Below are positions 20,680 through 32,582 of a stretch of DNA of 59,846 bases, in pieces. The stretch is from Ophioceras dolichostomum (lineage: Eukaryota; Ascomycota; Sordariomycetes; Magnaporthales; Ophioceraceae). Every line of letters begins with the position of its first letter. Positions within the stretch are counted from its first letter, which is position 1. Location: assembly GCA_003049485.1 (NCBI GenBank), contig PYST01000242.1, positions 1 through 59,846 on the forward strand, read 5' to 3'. The notes under the pieces were generated by a model, which did no database searches, was not told the DNA's origin, and worked only from the letters and a program-made list of their open reading frames with translations. Made by a program: the position numbers and the translations under genes.

Positions 20680-23204
20680 GGTGCGTTCAGGTTCTTTGGC
20701 CCGGCCCTGAGCAGGTGGTAGGTGGTAGGTACCTAGCGCACAAAGGAGCGGTGACAACTGAGAAGCTGAGCTGCCTGCAGGTTGGGGAAAGCTGGCACGG
20801 CTTCAGGTCGATGCGGGATGTCCCTCGTGCGAGACTTGGTGTGGCACTATTCAAGTCGTGTGCAGTCGGAGATTGCTGTTTCGCTGGCTGCTGGTATCAA
20901 CCCTCGAGCCCTTCTCTTCCTCGTCCCTTTCCTTCTCTCATCCCTCTCTGCTTCGTCTTACGGAATAGGCTTGCTAACCTCCCAATACCGCGGGATATCA
21001 CTTTGTCAGCGCTGATCCTTTCCCTGTAGAAAAGTCGGTCGATAGTCGATCCCTGGTCTCTGATTGGGAAATTTTTATAACTTTGGGACATTTCAGCGGT
21101 GATGTGTGCTTGGCACCGGTGCGCCACAGGGATATTTGAGGCTGGAGCTCTCTTGGCATGCAAGCGTTTCACACAAATTGGCCGTCGCCAAGAGGCCGGC
21201 CTTTCAGACCAACACTTTGACGCTGTCAGTTTTGGGACGGTTTTGGTCCTGGCCGGCGCTGGCCGGTATTGAATCCCATCCCGCGCCCTTCGTCTAAATC
21301 AGCCGCGCACAAATGCGGGATGGTTCCTGGGTTCTAGAGCTTTTAGACCGCTGGTCTGGGGCCTGGAACGGGACGGAGGAATGCAAGGACGGCAGAGCGT
21401 CATTCTCGCACTCCAAAGAAAACTCTTGTTTTCATCCCAACTCTTGGAAGTTCCCTCCTCCGCACGGCTCTGCTCGGGTTGCCCCGTCTTGGGTTCTCTT
21501 GGACCCTTGGCCAGTCCTGACCTGGGATATTTTCTCTGATACGCGTGTTCTGAATGACTTGACTGACTGGGCTGTTCGTTCAGGACAGATGATGTAAAAT
21601 CACATCACATCTGTAACGCAACACCGAAACAAAGCCTCTCATCATCATCACATAGAGGCAACAAAAAAAGAAAGCATTGAATCCATCAGAAACGCCCCAT
21701 GCCGAGAATCCCTCAGTCTTGGTTCCTTTTTCTCCCCGACTCGGTCGTAAAATGTCGCATTGCGGCCATTGCTTTCCTCGCGCCCCTCTTCATCTCCCCA
21801 AAGTTGGGGATCAGCTGAGCAATACCTTCCCTCAGCAGGCGCTATGCAAGCTAGCTACCTACCTTTCTGGGAATGATGCTATCCCGTTGGCTTGCTGAAA
21901 ACTGCTATTCGGGGCAAGCCGTCAGCTTCTTGCTGGCTGGCTTCTGTCCGGTACGCAGAATGAAAGAATGAGCAAGTGATCTCGCATATTCTGCATGTTC
22001 TGGGAACGTGGAGGCTCATGAGCTTATGAATCATGATGAGAAGAAGTCTGCTTCATGGTTCCGTTCTTACGTTACCGTATTTTTATGCCTTCCTCGAATC
22101 CTTCCATTCGCCAGCCTTGGCTTTCAAGTCTATCCGCGGAGCTCCTTTCTAGCCCCCTTGCCCCCCTCTTTGACGACCAAGACTGAGGACCCTCTTTTTC
22201 GATGCTTTTGATCCTCGCTGCTCTTCTCTGCCGCCGACCTGTAAAATATTGACTGGAGATCTTGAAAGGGAAGGAATCTGCATGCCCTGAGCCCCCCACC
22301 CCTTTCTCCGGACGACGGGGGTAGGGAGGCTTGGCACGTGCCGACTGATTTTCTTTTCTTTCGTCTGCATATGTACTTCATGACTACGGCACTATGAGAA
22401 CCTCTGTCAGCCTCTCATTGGGGGTGATGTCCCACTTGGCGTGGGTGTCCCGCCCGTGAATTCTCTCGCCTCCCTCGGACTGTCAAGGCGGGCTGGCAGG
22501 CCACCGACCGACCTGACGGGGACGTGACGAGCGAATAGTGCTCGTCTGTCACCCTCCTGTCCGTCGCTCTCGTCACTTCTTCCTTTTGTGGCTTGGGTGT
22601 CGAAACCCTTTTTTCGGGTGCGCTGAGATTTGGCCTGCCATCCCTCCACACCACTCTCCCCTCCCTTCCCCCGAGCCCATCAGGAGTCGTATAGTCGATT
22701 GGTGAGCCCGGGAGGTCCCGCGTGGCCTGTCGGGACGCCAAGACTGCCTGCAAGGGGGCGTCATTCTTGCCAAGGGCAAACCTCCTTATATGAAGGCAGA
22801 CGTGGTCGTCTGGGATGAAGGGTGATGTTCGACATTGTTGATCTCTTGGCTCTCCACGACCCGGACCTTCATTCTTGCTTGTTGTTACGATCCGAGACAG
22901 CCTCAACTGGCCGCGCTCTGGACGTAGTCACTCGCGACCACCTCAGTTCTCCCCTCAGTTCCCCCACAGCATTGTTTGTCGTGTTTGCATAAATCAACAC
23001 CTTCTTTCCCTCCCCTCGAGTGCCGGGTGTCGAGTCCGTCCTTGCTCCTCTCTTCAACGGCAACCAACCTCGTTCGCTCTTTTAGCTACTCATTTCTGTT
23101 AAGTTTCGTTGCTTTCTGTACACACCTCTGTACACATCTATCACCTGCAACCCTATACTATACTATATTACCCCCGTCTCCTTGTCGTACCATAATCGCC
23201 CACC
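20680..23204. other. Divergent intergenic region between PHS1 and the carbonic anhydrase
   Basis: 2.5 kb with no gene recognised. The PHS1 side holds a GGTAGGTGGTAGGTACCTAG motif (20713-20737). The 300 bp before the carbonic anhydrase start are CT-rich with long pyrimidine tracts, typical of a filamentous-fungal promoter/5' leader. Minus-strand frames near 22415-22906 have no motif and are not supported. Confidence 0.55.
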
Positions 23205-24152
23205 ATGAAGTCGTTCGTCTTCCTCAGCACGTGGTTTTCCATGGCGTCGGCCTTCTGTCAGCATGGGACTCACCTACTCCCACGAGCTGAGACCGGGGGC
23301 CACGTCAAAGTTGCAAACTTCAGTTTCACGGGCCTGACCGGGCCGCTGAACTGGTACGGCCTGAATACGACAAAAAACACGGCCTGCGCTCTCGGCAAAA
23401 ACCAGTCACCCATTGACGTGATTTCGGCCACCAACCCGGCCACCAACGGGTCCGCCCTGGCCTTCGACGTCCCGAGCTACCCCAAGGGCGCCGAGCTCGA
23501 GAACCTGGGCAGCACGCTCGAGGTGATCGTTAACGGCACTTTGGGTCTTGGCGGCAAGACGTACAACCTGGCCCAGTTCCACTTCCACACCCCGAGCGAG
23601 CACCGTATCGACGCCGAGTATTACCCTGCCGAGGTGCATTTCGTCTTCGAAGCTAAAGGTTAGTTCTGCTCACTACCCGGCTAGCCCTTGGGTTTGTTTG
23701 CATAGACCCTTTTTTGATCGAGCCGTAGCGGTAGAATCTCTCTTGACTAACGTCTTTTTGTGTTCTTGTCTGGCGCAGACGGAGCCCTCGCCGTCGTGGG
23801 CTTCCCCATCGAGCTGGAGCACTGCAGCCATGACCTGATCAAGTCGGTGTTCAAGCACGTCGACGACGTCGCGAAACCCGGCACGGCGGGCCACACGGGA
23901 CCGCTCGACTTCGCGGAGCTCAAGGCCCACCTGGCCAAGAGCGTCGTGTACCAGTACTCGGGCTCGCTCACGACGCCGCCCTGCACGGAGGGCATCTCCT
24001 GGAACGTGGTCAAGAACCCGATCGGCATCGACTTCAAGACCTTCCGCAGGATTAAGAGCATCATGAAGTTCAACTCGCGGTACACCCAGAACGTGCCTGG
24101 CCAGATCAACCTGCTCGAGAACGCCAAGAACACATTGTCGGCTGCCAAATGA
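23205..24152 (+). CDS. Secreted alpha-class carbonic anhydrase
   Basis: Two exons, 23205-23658 and 23779-24152, join in phase (GTTAGT..GCGCAG, 120-nt intron) to 275 residues. The protein interconverts CO2 and bicarbonate. All three zinc ligands are visible: H126 and H128 in QFHFHTPSEH, and H145 in AEVHFVFE; the gatekeeper Glu is E132, and the SLTTPPCTE block carries the conserved Thr of the active site. CALGKNQSPIDV near residue 61 is the usual N-terminal signature. Residues 1-16 form a signal peptide (MKSFVFLSTWFSMASA); no GPI or membrane anchor is seen, so extracellular or cell-wall location is expected. Several NXS/T sites are present (for example NGS, NGT). Most fungal carbonic anhydrases are beta class, and the alpha class is typically a secreted minority form. 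The start codon sits in CACCATG after a CT-rich leader. Confidence 0.95.
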
Positions 24153-24564
24153 GTTTAATCGTCTGGCTTTCCGACTTCATCGGACCGGGCCTTGATGGCT
24201 CTTGGGTTGGGATATTCCCCTGAGACTACTGTCCCGTCCAGATCTTCTGCCATCCCCATGAGCCACCCCCAATCATGTTTCCACCCAATCCTTTTATGCT
24301 TCTTTGTCGTGTTCCCTACATGGCCACCCATGTGAGATACGCCGTAACTTCTTAATCACGTTATTTTCCCCTTTCTGGATTTTGTTTTCAAGGCGTTATT
24401 GTTGGAGGGCGAATGTTTTGTTTGGATATAGACAATGCCGACCTTCATTTCCTCTTAAAAAGACTCTGTCGTTATCGCAGTCACTTTTACATCGCATACA
24501 TACATTCATCACCGAGATGATGGAATAATCTGTTGAGATCAATTTCTTTTCTCTTTCCTGGGAA

Positions 24565-24610
24565 GGTACCTTAGGTACCTAGGTAGGTAGGTAGGTAGGT
24601 AGGTAGATAC
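24565..24610. repeat. TAGG microsatellite with ACCTAGGT palindrome
   Basis: Six or more TAGG units follow two overlapping TAGGTACC palindromes. This is the longest copy of a motif that recurs in most intergenic regions of the window. Confidence 0.85.
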
Positions 24611-25063
24611 CATCGAGCGAAGAGGTAAATCCAACTTGATATGGGAGACGACGATATACAATCTGAAGCAGCTGCCGAGCCAAGCAGAGCCGAACCGAAC
24701 CGAACCGAAACCGAACCGTGCCCGAAATGAAAACCAAGCAAAAAAGAAAAACAGGCGTTAAGGTGCATGATTTGTTTCCTAGGGAGCTGTTTTCTCCAAA
24801 AGAGCTGCGACTAGTTTCAATAAATAACAAACAAAACATGACCGGAGGGGGATATCATTTCATAAATCATGAGGCCGAGAGGTTAAGAAAAATTCCCACC
24901 CAAGGAAACAATAAGAGCAGAGATCGCTTTTGCTCTCAGCCATCTCGTACAAACTTTCCCCGGCGAAGTGGCCGGAGAGGGAGGTGAGGAAAATAGGGAG
25001 ATATATGGTTGGGGGGCATATTAAGTGAGACAGACAACCTGGGAGGTAGGTAGGCTATACTGA

Positions 25064-25098
25064 GATGGATGGTGGATGGATGGTGGATGGATGGTGGT
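25064..25098. repeat. ATGGATGGTGG minisatellite, three copies
   Basis: Three near-identical 11-bp units read directly from the sequence in the 3' flank of the small minus-strand gene. Confidence 0.85.
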
Positions 25099-25202
25099 TG
25101 TGGTGATTTGAGGAGGAGGTTTGTGAAGCGACGAGTCCTGTGTGTAGGTTGGCTGGTTTATTTCGCCCACCCACACACAGGTGTGGCCCGGCGCGGAGAG
25201 GC

Positions 25203-25242
25203 GAGACGGACTCTCTCTCTCTAGTGGCAGAGAGTCCGTCTC
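25203..25242 (-). other. 14-bp perfect inverted repeat just after a stop codon
   Basis: GAGACGGACTCTCT at 25203-25216 is the exact reverse complement of 25229-25242, with a 12-nt loop. On the minus strand the stem starts only about a dozen bases after the stop codon of the small gene at 25254, so it would lie in the 3' UTR of that mRNA. Confidence 0.8.
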
Positions 25243-25253
25243 TTTATTCTCTC

Positions 25254-25709
25254 TCAAGAATCCTTGCGACGGAACACGTCCGGGACGGACCACCCGCTGA
25301 ACAGCCACTGGCTCGAGTGGCGGCCGCAGTACGAGTGGGCGTTGACCGTCGGCGATGGAGGCTTCCGGCTGGACCTAGAAGGGGAGGAGTTGGACGACGA
25401 CTTGCTCGAGCTCGAGGAGCCCTTGCGTGGGTTGGGCGGGTTCGGCGGGTGGTAGGACATGCTTGAGTAGGAGAAGTCGCCTGAGAACGGGCGGTAGGAC
25501 TGTTGTTGAGTTGTCATTGAGATAAGTTAGTCTCTGCTTGATTTCTCTGAGATCAGTGGTGATGAGGGTTCTGAGGGTTGCTCTCATACCTTTTCGTTGG
25601 AGGAGCGTGGGCTGTAGTCGGCTACGGGACTGCCTGGCTGGCTGAACTGGCCGGAGCCGATGGCCAGAGGGGCAGGCGGAGCGGAGCGGGACGAGGGCTT
25701 CTTCGTCAT
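25254..25709 (-). CDS. Small conserved fungal protein with C-terminal CGRHSSQWLF motif
   Basis: Two exons, 25709-25590 and 25499-25254, give 121 residues. The 90-nt intron has a GTATGA donor, a consensus ACTAAC branch site 30-odd bases before the acceptor, and a CAG acceptor. The join is phase 0 and links RSSNEK to SYRPFSGDFSY. The protein is Ser/Pro-rich and probably disordered: an N-terminal SQPGSPVADYSPRSS part, a central SYHPPNPPNP segment and a Ser-rich basic stretch. It ends with HSYCGRHSSQWLFSGWSV, the only part that looks conserved. I recall small fungal proteins that end in a similar Cys-Gly-Arg-His-Ser/Trp-Leu-Phe box but know no function. An alternative start at the downstream ATG (MTTQQQ) would skip exon 1 and seems less likely given the splice signals. 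No signal peptide. Confidence 0.7.
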
Positions 25710-27434
25710 TGTGATGGAGGTATTATTGGTGGATGGTGTCTTGAAAGTTTGTTTTGTGTCGGCGGTTGTTGACCTCGACTGTGGTATGTGTGACCCGTGG
25801 AAGCAAGGAGCTCTTAGAAGTGAGAGGCTCGTAGTAAGCGTTTGTTGTAATGTAAGACTTGAGGACGACAATGATCCGAATGAAGGCCCACCAGGGTTCG
25901 AGGGGATGTAGGCTAGGTACTAGCTCTGTTGTCTGTGAAAGGCACACCTGGTGCTAAGCACTTGTTGTTGTTCTTATTGAGTATTAATATGGAGTGTGAA
26001 GACGAGAATCACGATGATGGACGAAGAAGACTGGAAGGGGGGTTAGAAGAGCCTCAGGATCGGTCAGGCTGAGGAGGGGGGAAGGGTGTTGTTGTTATAT
26101 AGCTGGGATCTGGAGACATATCTCCTGCCGCCAGGAGACACCACAGGAACACCAGGCCACCAAACTCGCACCAAGGGCACCGGCAGGGAGACACAAATGA
26201 GAGAAGGGCGGCATTGGCATGCCATGGCATCCCACCTTTCCCAGCTCTTCCCACAGTAGGGCTGATGACTTGGTCAGACTTGCATGTCGGTAGCGGTGGG
26301 GCTCTGATTCCCTCTGCCAATTCCTACCCCTCCGAGCGAGCGTCCTCGACTTGGGTACCCCTGCACAGGCGGGCATGCTGGATATGCTGTGGATCTCTTT
26401 CCCACCCTTCGCTGACCCCTGCCTGGGGTCTCTGGGGGGTCCTGGGTTGTTATCTGTGCTGCCGGCCCAATGAGAACAGCGTCTCTGCCCCTCCCCCTGG
26501 CCCCTCCCTCCACAATCGAGCTTCGCATTCGGCACCAGCAGCATTCTTTTGTGTGGAACGAAGAAGAAGCAGAGAGAGAGCCTGACGCATGGATGCATTG
26601 GACGGTGACCTCCGTCGGAGGTCCTTCCCTTCCCTTCCCACCCTTACGTTTCGCCGCTTGTCTTCGCCCAAGGACTTTTCGTGGATGTGTGCTGTCCTCT
26701 CAGACTCACTCATTTACCGTTCTTATGCACACTTGCACGCTAGGCTTATCCGCCCAACCATAGCATCCTTTCTAACCCTTACGTACGAAGGACTTGTCGG
26801 TGATCTTCCGCGTGGGCTGTTTGAATCCACCCGTAGGACCTGGTCCCCGTCTCTGTCGTTGCTCCGAGCCTGTCCCCGAGCTGAATCATTCTTTGATGAT
26901 CTTTTGGTGGATGCCTTGTGGAGAGGGGCGGGTTCATCAATGGGCGACGTTTCGGGGCCGGATCAGGCAGCCAGAATACATTGTACATCGCTGGAGCATT
27001 TTTATTTTTGGGCGGGCATTCAGAGCATGGAACCTAGCACAAGTCGCCTTGATTCCATGCCATCCATCCATGGATGTATGTAGTAATAAGTTGTTGTTGC
27101 CGATGGTGTTGCTGTTTGCCGTTGCCGTTCGTTACGTTTCTGGTTGAACAAAGGACACACACAACAGTTCATCAAATCGTTTACGTGTCTCGTATGCGCG
27201 TCCGAGGCCACCAACTGATGATTCGAAGCTTCTGGCGTGCTTCAGGTGTGTATGTTGGTTGTTCAGCTGCCTGACGCAACAACCAGTGACAGAAAGATGA
27301 GGCCGTACACAGGTGCATCGTGCGCGAAGCCGTTGACGTTGGGGACGCTTCGATGGCACGGCGCCCCCAGCGGCCCTGTCAGAGTGATATCGGTGCATTG
27401 AGCTGGCCCCTCTTAGCTTGAGGTGCTTATAGCA

Positions 27435-27472
27435 AAGGCCACCTGGAAAGGCCACCTGGAAAGGCCACCTGG
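27435..27472. repeat. Short tandem repeat, about 14-bp unit, three copies
   Basis: The unit AAAGGCCACCTGG is repeated three times with the last copy diverging at its end. Seen directly; no function inferred. Confidence 0.8.
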
Positions 27473-28802
27473 GGAAACAGATATGCTAATCGCTCCAGTG
27501 CACTCAGTGTGACCGCACGAATCAAAGCCCAGCGATCAGGAACGAAGCGGCAAAGTCCCCCATCAGCGGCCGACGCCATAGGCCATCTATCGTCGCAGGT
27601 TTGACCAACTTCTGCTGTTGCTTCTTTGATGCGCGTGTTGCCGCGATGCACTATGCAGAACAGGAAGGATTACATGTTCCCGTCTCTCCTGCCGTTTAAC
27701 ATCAAGATTAACATCGGTTATCCCTTGTATGACTCGATCACTGATCACCGGCTGCTAAAATCAGAAAGACCGGACGGAAACGAGCAAACGTCAAGTTGGC
27801 AGGTTGGTGATTCCGCGTCCCCTGTGTCGCTCCCATCCCGTCCTCACCTTTCCCTTTCCCTTCCCTGCTCCCTTGTCTGCACTATCAAATGCCCCTGTAG
27901 TGGGCGGGGAGCAACCCCGTATTTTTTTGCGCAGTGGTTGGAAAATGCAACCTGACGGCGATGAACTCATGTGTTCTGCTGAGCACCAAGCATTCCAAAT
28001 TTAGAGGCTTCATCGCCCAGTGAAACGTTGTAAGACTCCATCACAGGGCCCTCGAGGGCATCGAGGTATTCCGTATTTTGCTCCCTGAAGATCAGGAGGA
28101 GAAAACACAATAAATTAATTGGAATCTATCTGTAGCACTTTATTCGTCTGAGTTGGTTGGCAGGTCTGGTAGGTACCTCAAGACGGTGGTCCGGGGTCGA
28201 GGCAATTCCTTCGTGTGGAGAGCTGCACAGAACAAGAAATGCGGGATTGATGAACTCAATCAAGTTGGTGGGTGCAGCTGACCGCGCAACTATTCCGTCC
28301 TGGGTTGTCGGTCGGTGTCACCGGCCGATGCCGCCTACCGCTCTGCCAGTGTCCTGGAACGGGTTGGATGGAGGATGGAGGGAGGGATGTGCAGCGTTGC
28401 AGCTGACGTTTTTTTCTGACCCGTCTTGCCGTCCCCCTGTCCGCCGTCGGTCTTCGCAATCGTCCATTTGCTCCTTTCTGATATCCTCCTCACACACTCT
28501 GTCGGAGTTCAGGTTCAAGCATGCCGCATGCTATACCGATGGGGGCGGATCGTCATCGAGGATCACCGACAAGAAGGATCACAGATCTTGAAACAGGCCC
28601 CCATTCGTTCAATGGGGGAGCTACGAATGCCCCCAGGCAGAGAGAAAGCTTTCCCCGGCAGTTCTGGCAAGGATACGGTAAGCCTCAGGCAAGCCTCGGG
28701 CAGGCCTAGAACCAACAGCGCTTGTTGTGGCGATGTTGCTGCTATACTTGATGAGCATAATTACCGTGCCACCCTGGATCGTTTTTTACCTTCCCCGATC
28801 AT

Positions 28803-29095
28803 TCATGTTGGTGGTGGTACGAGTTCCCCATTGAGGGCCCTGTCGGGAACCGTCCACAGGCGGATGGAATCATCAAAGGCTCCTGCCGTCAGGCACAGCA
28901 ATCGGGGGGCACGGACAGGCAGTCCGTATCAGTCGTATCAGTTGAGCCGCGTTTCTGCGCTTCTGCGTTTCTGGACAGCTGACTCACAAGGACGACTTTG
29001 ACGGCAGGGTAGTGGTAAAAGAGAGACCACTCATCGTCCTTAGGATACTTGGCGAAACCCACACTGGTTGCCGAAGCCGGAAAACATACCTCATG
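28803..29095 (-). pseudogene. Possible degraded WD40-repeat gene fragment
   Basis: On the minus strand, 28803-28899 reads LLCLTAGAFDDSIRLWTV, a close fit to the end of a WD40 blade (hydrophobic strand, G-x-x-D-D, x-I-R-L-W). A second frame just upstream reads SVGFAKYPKDDEWSLFYHY and ends at a GTGAGT that could be a splice donor. The two pieces are in different frames, with TGA codons between them, and I could find no acceptor that restores the blade. This is either a relic with frameshifts or a coincidence. No other blades were found in the flanks. Confidence 0.2.
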
Positions 29096-30170
29096 AGGTC
29101 ACTCTTAGTTGTGGCAACTAGAAGCCCTATTCTCAAGTACCTCGGCAGCCAGTACCGTGCAGTTTTCTTTCAGATTGGTCAAGAAGAGGCGACGAATGGT
29201 CCCACTGATCATTCCCCAGAGATGCCCGACGCCCGAAAAGGCGGACGGCCAAAGCCGGATCAGATGCCAGTTGCCGCCTTTTCTGGTAGCGTGTGTTCGT
29301 CGATGTTCGTAAGGCAGCAATGACAGCAGAAGCATGTGACGGCCAACTGGCAACCTTCTGGAAGTCTTCCTTCCTTCCGTCGAAGCAAGCATGAATCAGG
29401 GGGATGGGGCCTCTGAGGCTGACGACGACCCGGTCAAGATGCATGTAGGGCTTGTCGAAATGCCCACATCATTGCCGACGTTTCAATGACAGAAGAAGGA
29501 GATATCTTACAGTACCACGACACGCACCAAGAGCTAGATATCTGGTGAAATTTGGCTGCCGCTCCTAGCCCCGCTTGGCCGACTGTGGCTGGGTAGCTGG
29601 GCTTCCCGAATCCCCAGAGCCCCCGGTTTTTCATAGGGCGTTCACCATGCCGCCCGGAACGGACGGCATCGACGAGCGCGGGGTTTCCAGGAGCGAGGCT
29701 CTTTTTTTGCCAAGGCCGTGTCCGAGGGCACTGAGGGCAGGTCCACCGTCCACCTACCCCCCTTTTCGCGCTTTCGCGCTTTCGTGCTTTCCCGGGGCGG
29801 ATCACGGGGACGTCACGAGGTCATTCGCTATGTGCCTCGCCCCGTGGCCGAGCAGGGATGGAGTGGGTGGGCGAGGCACAAAACTCTCGGCGACGCTATG
29901 AGGCTATCTCGATGTCATGAGGCCTGCAAGTGGAGGAAATGGAGAACGTAGTCATGATGCGCGGACTGCAAGGTTCAGGAGTGGATAACAAAAAAATCTC
30001 TGCTTAGGACGAAAGAGGCAGGTTGCTGTTAGTGAAGTCCCATGCATTCTTTTCGCTGTGGTAATACGGGGTCGTTGAGGCAAGCGGGCTTCATGCTTCG
30101 ATATCAGGTTCTCGAATCAGCCTGACATCCATTCATGTCTGTTTCCCGTTTGGCTTCCATGGCTAGGTGC

Positions 30171-30190
30171 CTAGGTGCCTAGGTGGTGCC
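30171..30190. repeat. CTAGGTGC short tandem repeat
   Basis: Three copies of CTAGGTGC-type units, another member of the dispersed CCTAGG motif family. Confidence 0.75.
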
Positions 30191-30997
30191 CCGAGGCCCC
30201 TGGGAGCTGCATTGGGAGACCTGTCAGAAGAGGTCTGCTCTTGGTGTCTCCTAGATTTCTGATAGCGAGCGGGATGCATAGAAGGGTTTTGCGAGATTTT
30301 TGAAAGTTAGGAGTACTCATGCAAGTAGGAGCAGCCAAAGAATGCTGTCGTCCTGATCTTGTCTAGGCGACTAAGGCTCTGTGTTGAGAGTCTGGTGTTG
30401 ATCTGATACCCACCACCGCTTGGTCCAACGGCAAGACTGATGGGCTCAGCTCAAGGCTCTTCACTCTCTGTTCCGATCTATCCGTCCATATTTAAACAGT
30501 AACTAGCGCCCACAGTTTGTCAAGCGAGACCTCCCTGACTACCTATCGGACCAGCCCTGGCACTCATTGAGGTAGATATGATGGACATCTCGGTACCAAA
30601 TTCGACCCACCCTTCTTTCATGCTTTGATCATGTAATCGTACGTATATATACACCTTCCTCCAATACGCCTTTGCGAACTGGCCAAATCAGCTCGATGTA
30701 GAGACATTCACGGAAGCCCGTTCGTTATACCAACCTCCGTGCCCGAGAGGAGGTGTGGACAGACCCAGGGATCCTTAATAACCACGCCAAGCAAGCCAAT
30801 TTTTTGCCCGACGAACTCATCGCAATAACGCCAATGTAATGTCTAATCCAACCTCCGAGAGTGGACGCAAATATGCTTAGGTGTAGGGGCCGTCCCTGTG
30901 TTGGTCCAGTCGCACGGGCACAAGTCGCGTGATATAGTGCAGCGCCTGCAAGGTTCTGGCAGTCTCTCTCTTTCACACACACTCACATGCTCTCTCA

Positions 30998-31926
30998 TTA
31001 ATCTTGCGATACAGTTTGCTATCGGGGACGTCAGTACCTCTGCTGATGAGTTAGAGGGGGGGGGGTGAGATGCACCGACCCCGGATGAGGGTGTGACATC
31101 AACGTTGATCTGCGAGAGACTTCCCTTGCGGGCCCATGGAAGGGGGGCAAGACGGGAAAGTAGCTATACTCACCACCAACCAGTCCATTCCCTCATTCAC
31201 ACCGCTGCCGTCCACCGCCGAGCACGCCATAATGCTCCAGTTCCTGTCCCTCAGCTCGCCGAGGCGCAGCGCTTGTGAGATATCGCCCGCACCCTTGGCT
31301 CCCGGCTGGTCCTGCTTGTTCGCAAACACCAGCAGCGATGCGTCCTTGAGCTCCTCCTCGTTCAGCATGGCGGCCAGCTCGTCGGCCGCGGTCTGCAGGC
31401 GCTCGATATCGGTCGAGTCGACGACGAATATGACAGCGGCTGTGTTGGCGTAGTAGCACCGCCAGTACGGCCGGATCGAGGTCTGGCCGCCCAGGTCCCA
31501 CACGTTGAAGTTCAGGTTCTTGTACGTCACCGACTCCACGTTGAACCCTATAGTTGGTATCGTCGTAACCACCTCCCCTATCTGTGATTTGAAAGCAGGT
31601 TAGGCAGGGGGGGATCTCCTGAGAAGCGACGTCGCTCGTGAGGCGGGGAAAGAGGTCCAACAGGGACCACGGAGGACAGCGGCGGAGTATCATACTTTCA
31701 GCCTGTAAAGTAGCGTTGTCTTGCCAGCATTATCCTATATGGGGGTCGAAGTTATAGGTTAGCGATGCCTGCTGCTTGCTCTCAGAGATATGTGCATGCG
31801 ACGACGAGCGCAGCTTCTGATCGGAACCGCCCCCAGAAAAAGTTGCCATACCAACCCCAGGATCAAAATCCTGATCTCCTTCTTTTGCCAGAGGAGGCCC
31901 GAAAGCCACGACATGCTCTGGCCCAT
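30998..31926 (-). CDS. ARL1: ARF-like small GTPase Arl1
   Basis: Four coding exons, 31926-31852, 31734-31696, 31581-31174 and 31018-30998, join in phase to 180 residues. The start MGQSMSWLSGLLWQKKE carries the N-terminal Gly for myristoylation and the amphipathic helix. Guanine-nucleotide motifs are complete: the P-loop GLDNAGKT (residues 24-31, split by intron 1), switch I TIPTIGFNVE, the WDLGGQ box, NKQD, and a CSA-type G5 motif (ACSAVDG). The last exon is only 21 nt (QTVSQD plus stop); it was placed because it restores the usual Arl1 ending MDWLVQTVxQD and has a TACTGAC branch site close before its GATAG acceptor. Arl1 recruits GRIP-domain golgins to the trans-Golgi. Its divergent neighbour is eL39, with 656 bp between start codons. 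Confidence 0.95.
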
Positions 31927-32582
31927 CTTGTGAGGTTCGCTGTGTGCGAAGGACCCGAGGGATCCTTCACTTCCGGTCCGGGTAACGCGTGGGCTTTGTT
32001 CGGCACTTGGCGGCAGTTGAAACTTTAAGGGGACAACTCAGGGGGTGACACCCAGCAGCAGCTCCGGCTGAGCTTGACCTGTACAGGGAGCTGCTGCGAT
32101 TCGCGAGGCTGTCGGAGGCGCCAAAAACACGACTCGGGAGTACCTTTCCAGGTGGGAGTACCTTTCCAGGTTGGAGCACTGCGCGAATAGGTGCCGGGTT
32201 GAATCTGGCAGGCAGAGCAGAGCAAAGTGTATGTCAGACGGCGATTTTTTACAGTCAAGTCGGAGTTTCAGGACACCGACGATTCATGGGGAATCGGATT
32301 CATCAAAGGACCGTAGCCAAATATGGTCTGGAGTCATTGGTAAGCACAGACCACAACGCCGATTCTGATAACCTTGATTGGACTTTGCGCCAAAGCGTCC
32401 ACCAGCAAGGCGCCACATGACCGTAATGACCAGCCACTTAGGCACACGTGACGGCGCCACACCAATCCACCAACTGGATCACAATACCCTAAACTGATCA
32501 CCCACCAAAAATTCCACGCATCTCCAACCTCAACGACTCAAAACAGATACCTTCTCGGGATATTGACCGTCAAGCCGTCAAA
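31927..32582. other. Divergent promoter region of ARL1 and eL39
   Basis: 656 bp between the two start codons. It contains a duplicated segment GGGAGTACCTTTCCAGGT (32137-32171). The part next to eL39 is AC-rich as in many fungal ribosomal-protein leaders. No other gene. Confidence 0.6.
32137..32171. repeat. Tandem duplication of about 17 bp
   Basis: GAGTACCTTTCCAGGTgGG occurs twice back to back with one base difference, in the ARL1/eL39 promoter region. Confidence 0.75.

Larger units (their letters stand above)
24153..25253. other. Convergent spacer with simple repeats
   Basis: 1.1 kb between the carbonic anhydrase and the small minus-strand gene. It holds a GGTACCTTAGGTACCTAGGTAGG-type microsatellite (24565-24610), a CCGAA-type pentamer run (24688-24718), a GGATGGATGGT minisatellite (25064-25098) and the hairpin at 25203-25242. 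No coding feature. Confidence 0.6.
25710..30997. other. 5.3 kb gene-poor region
   Basis: No intact gene is supported. Contents noted: three tandem copies of a GGCCACCTGGAAA unit (27435-27472), a (TAGGTGCC)n motif at 30171-30190, and a short minus-strand segment with WD40-like sequence at about 28803-29095. The 164-codon frame at 26589-27083 has no family motif and unusual composition, so I do not call it. Confidence 0.5.

Noticed and set aside
22415..22906. 163-codon minus-strand frame upstream of the carbonic anhydrase
   Set aside because: No motif or relatives recalled; sits in probable promoter sequence.
26589..27083. 164-codon plus-strand frame
   Set aside because: No motif, no start context and Ser/Leu/Arg-rich random composition; possibly chance in a 50+ % GC region.
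28966..29323. Plus-strand frame of 103 codons opposite the WD40-like segment
   Set aside because: No motif; weaker than the minus-strand reading and without splice signals.
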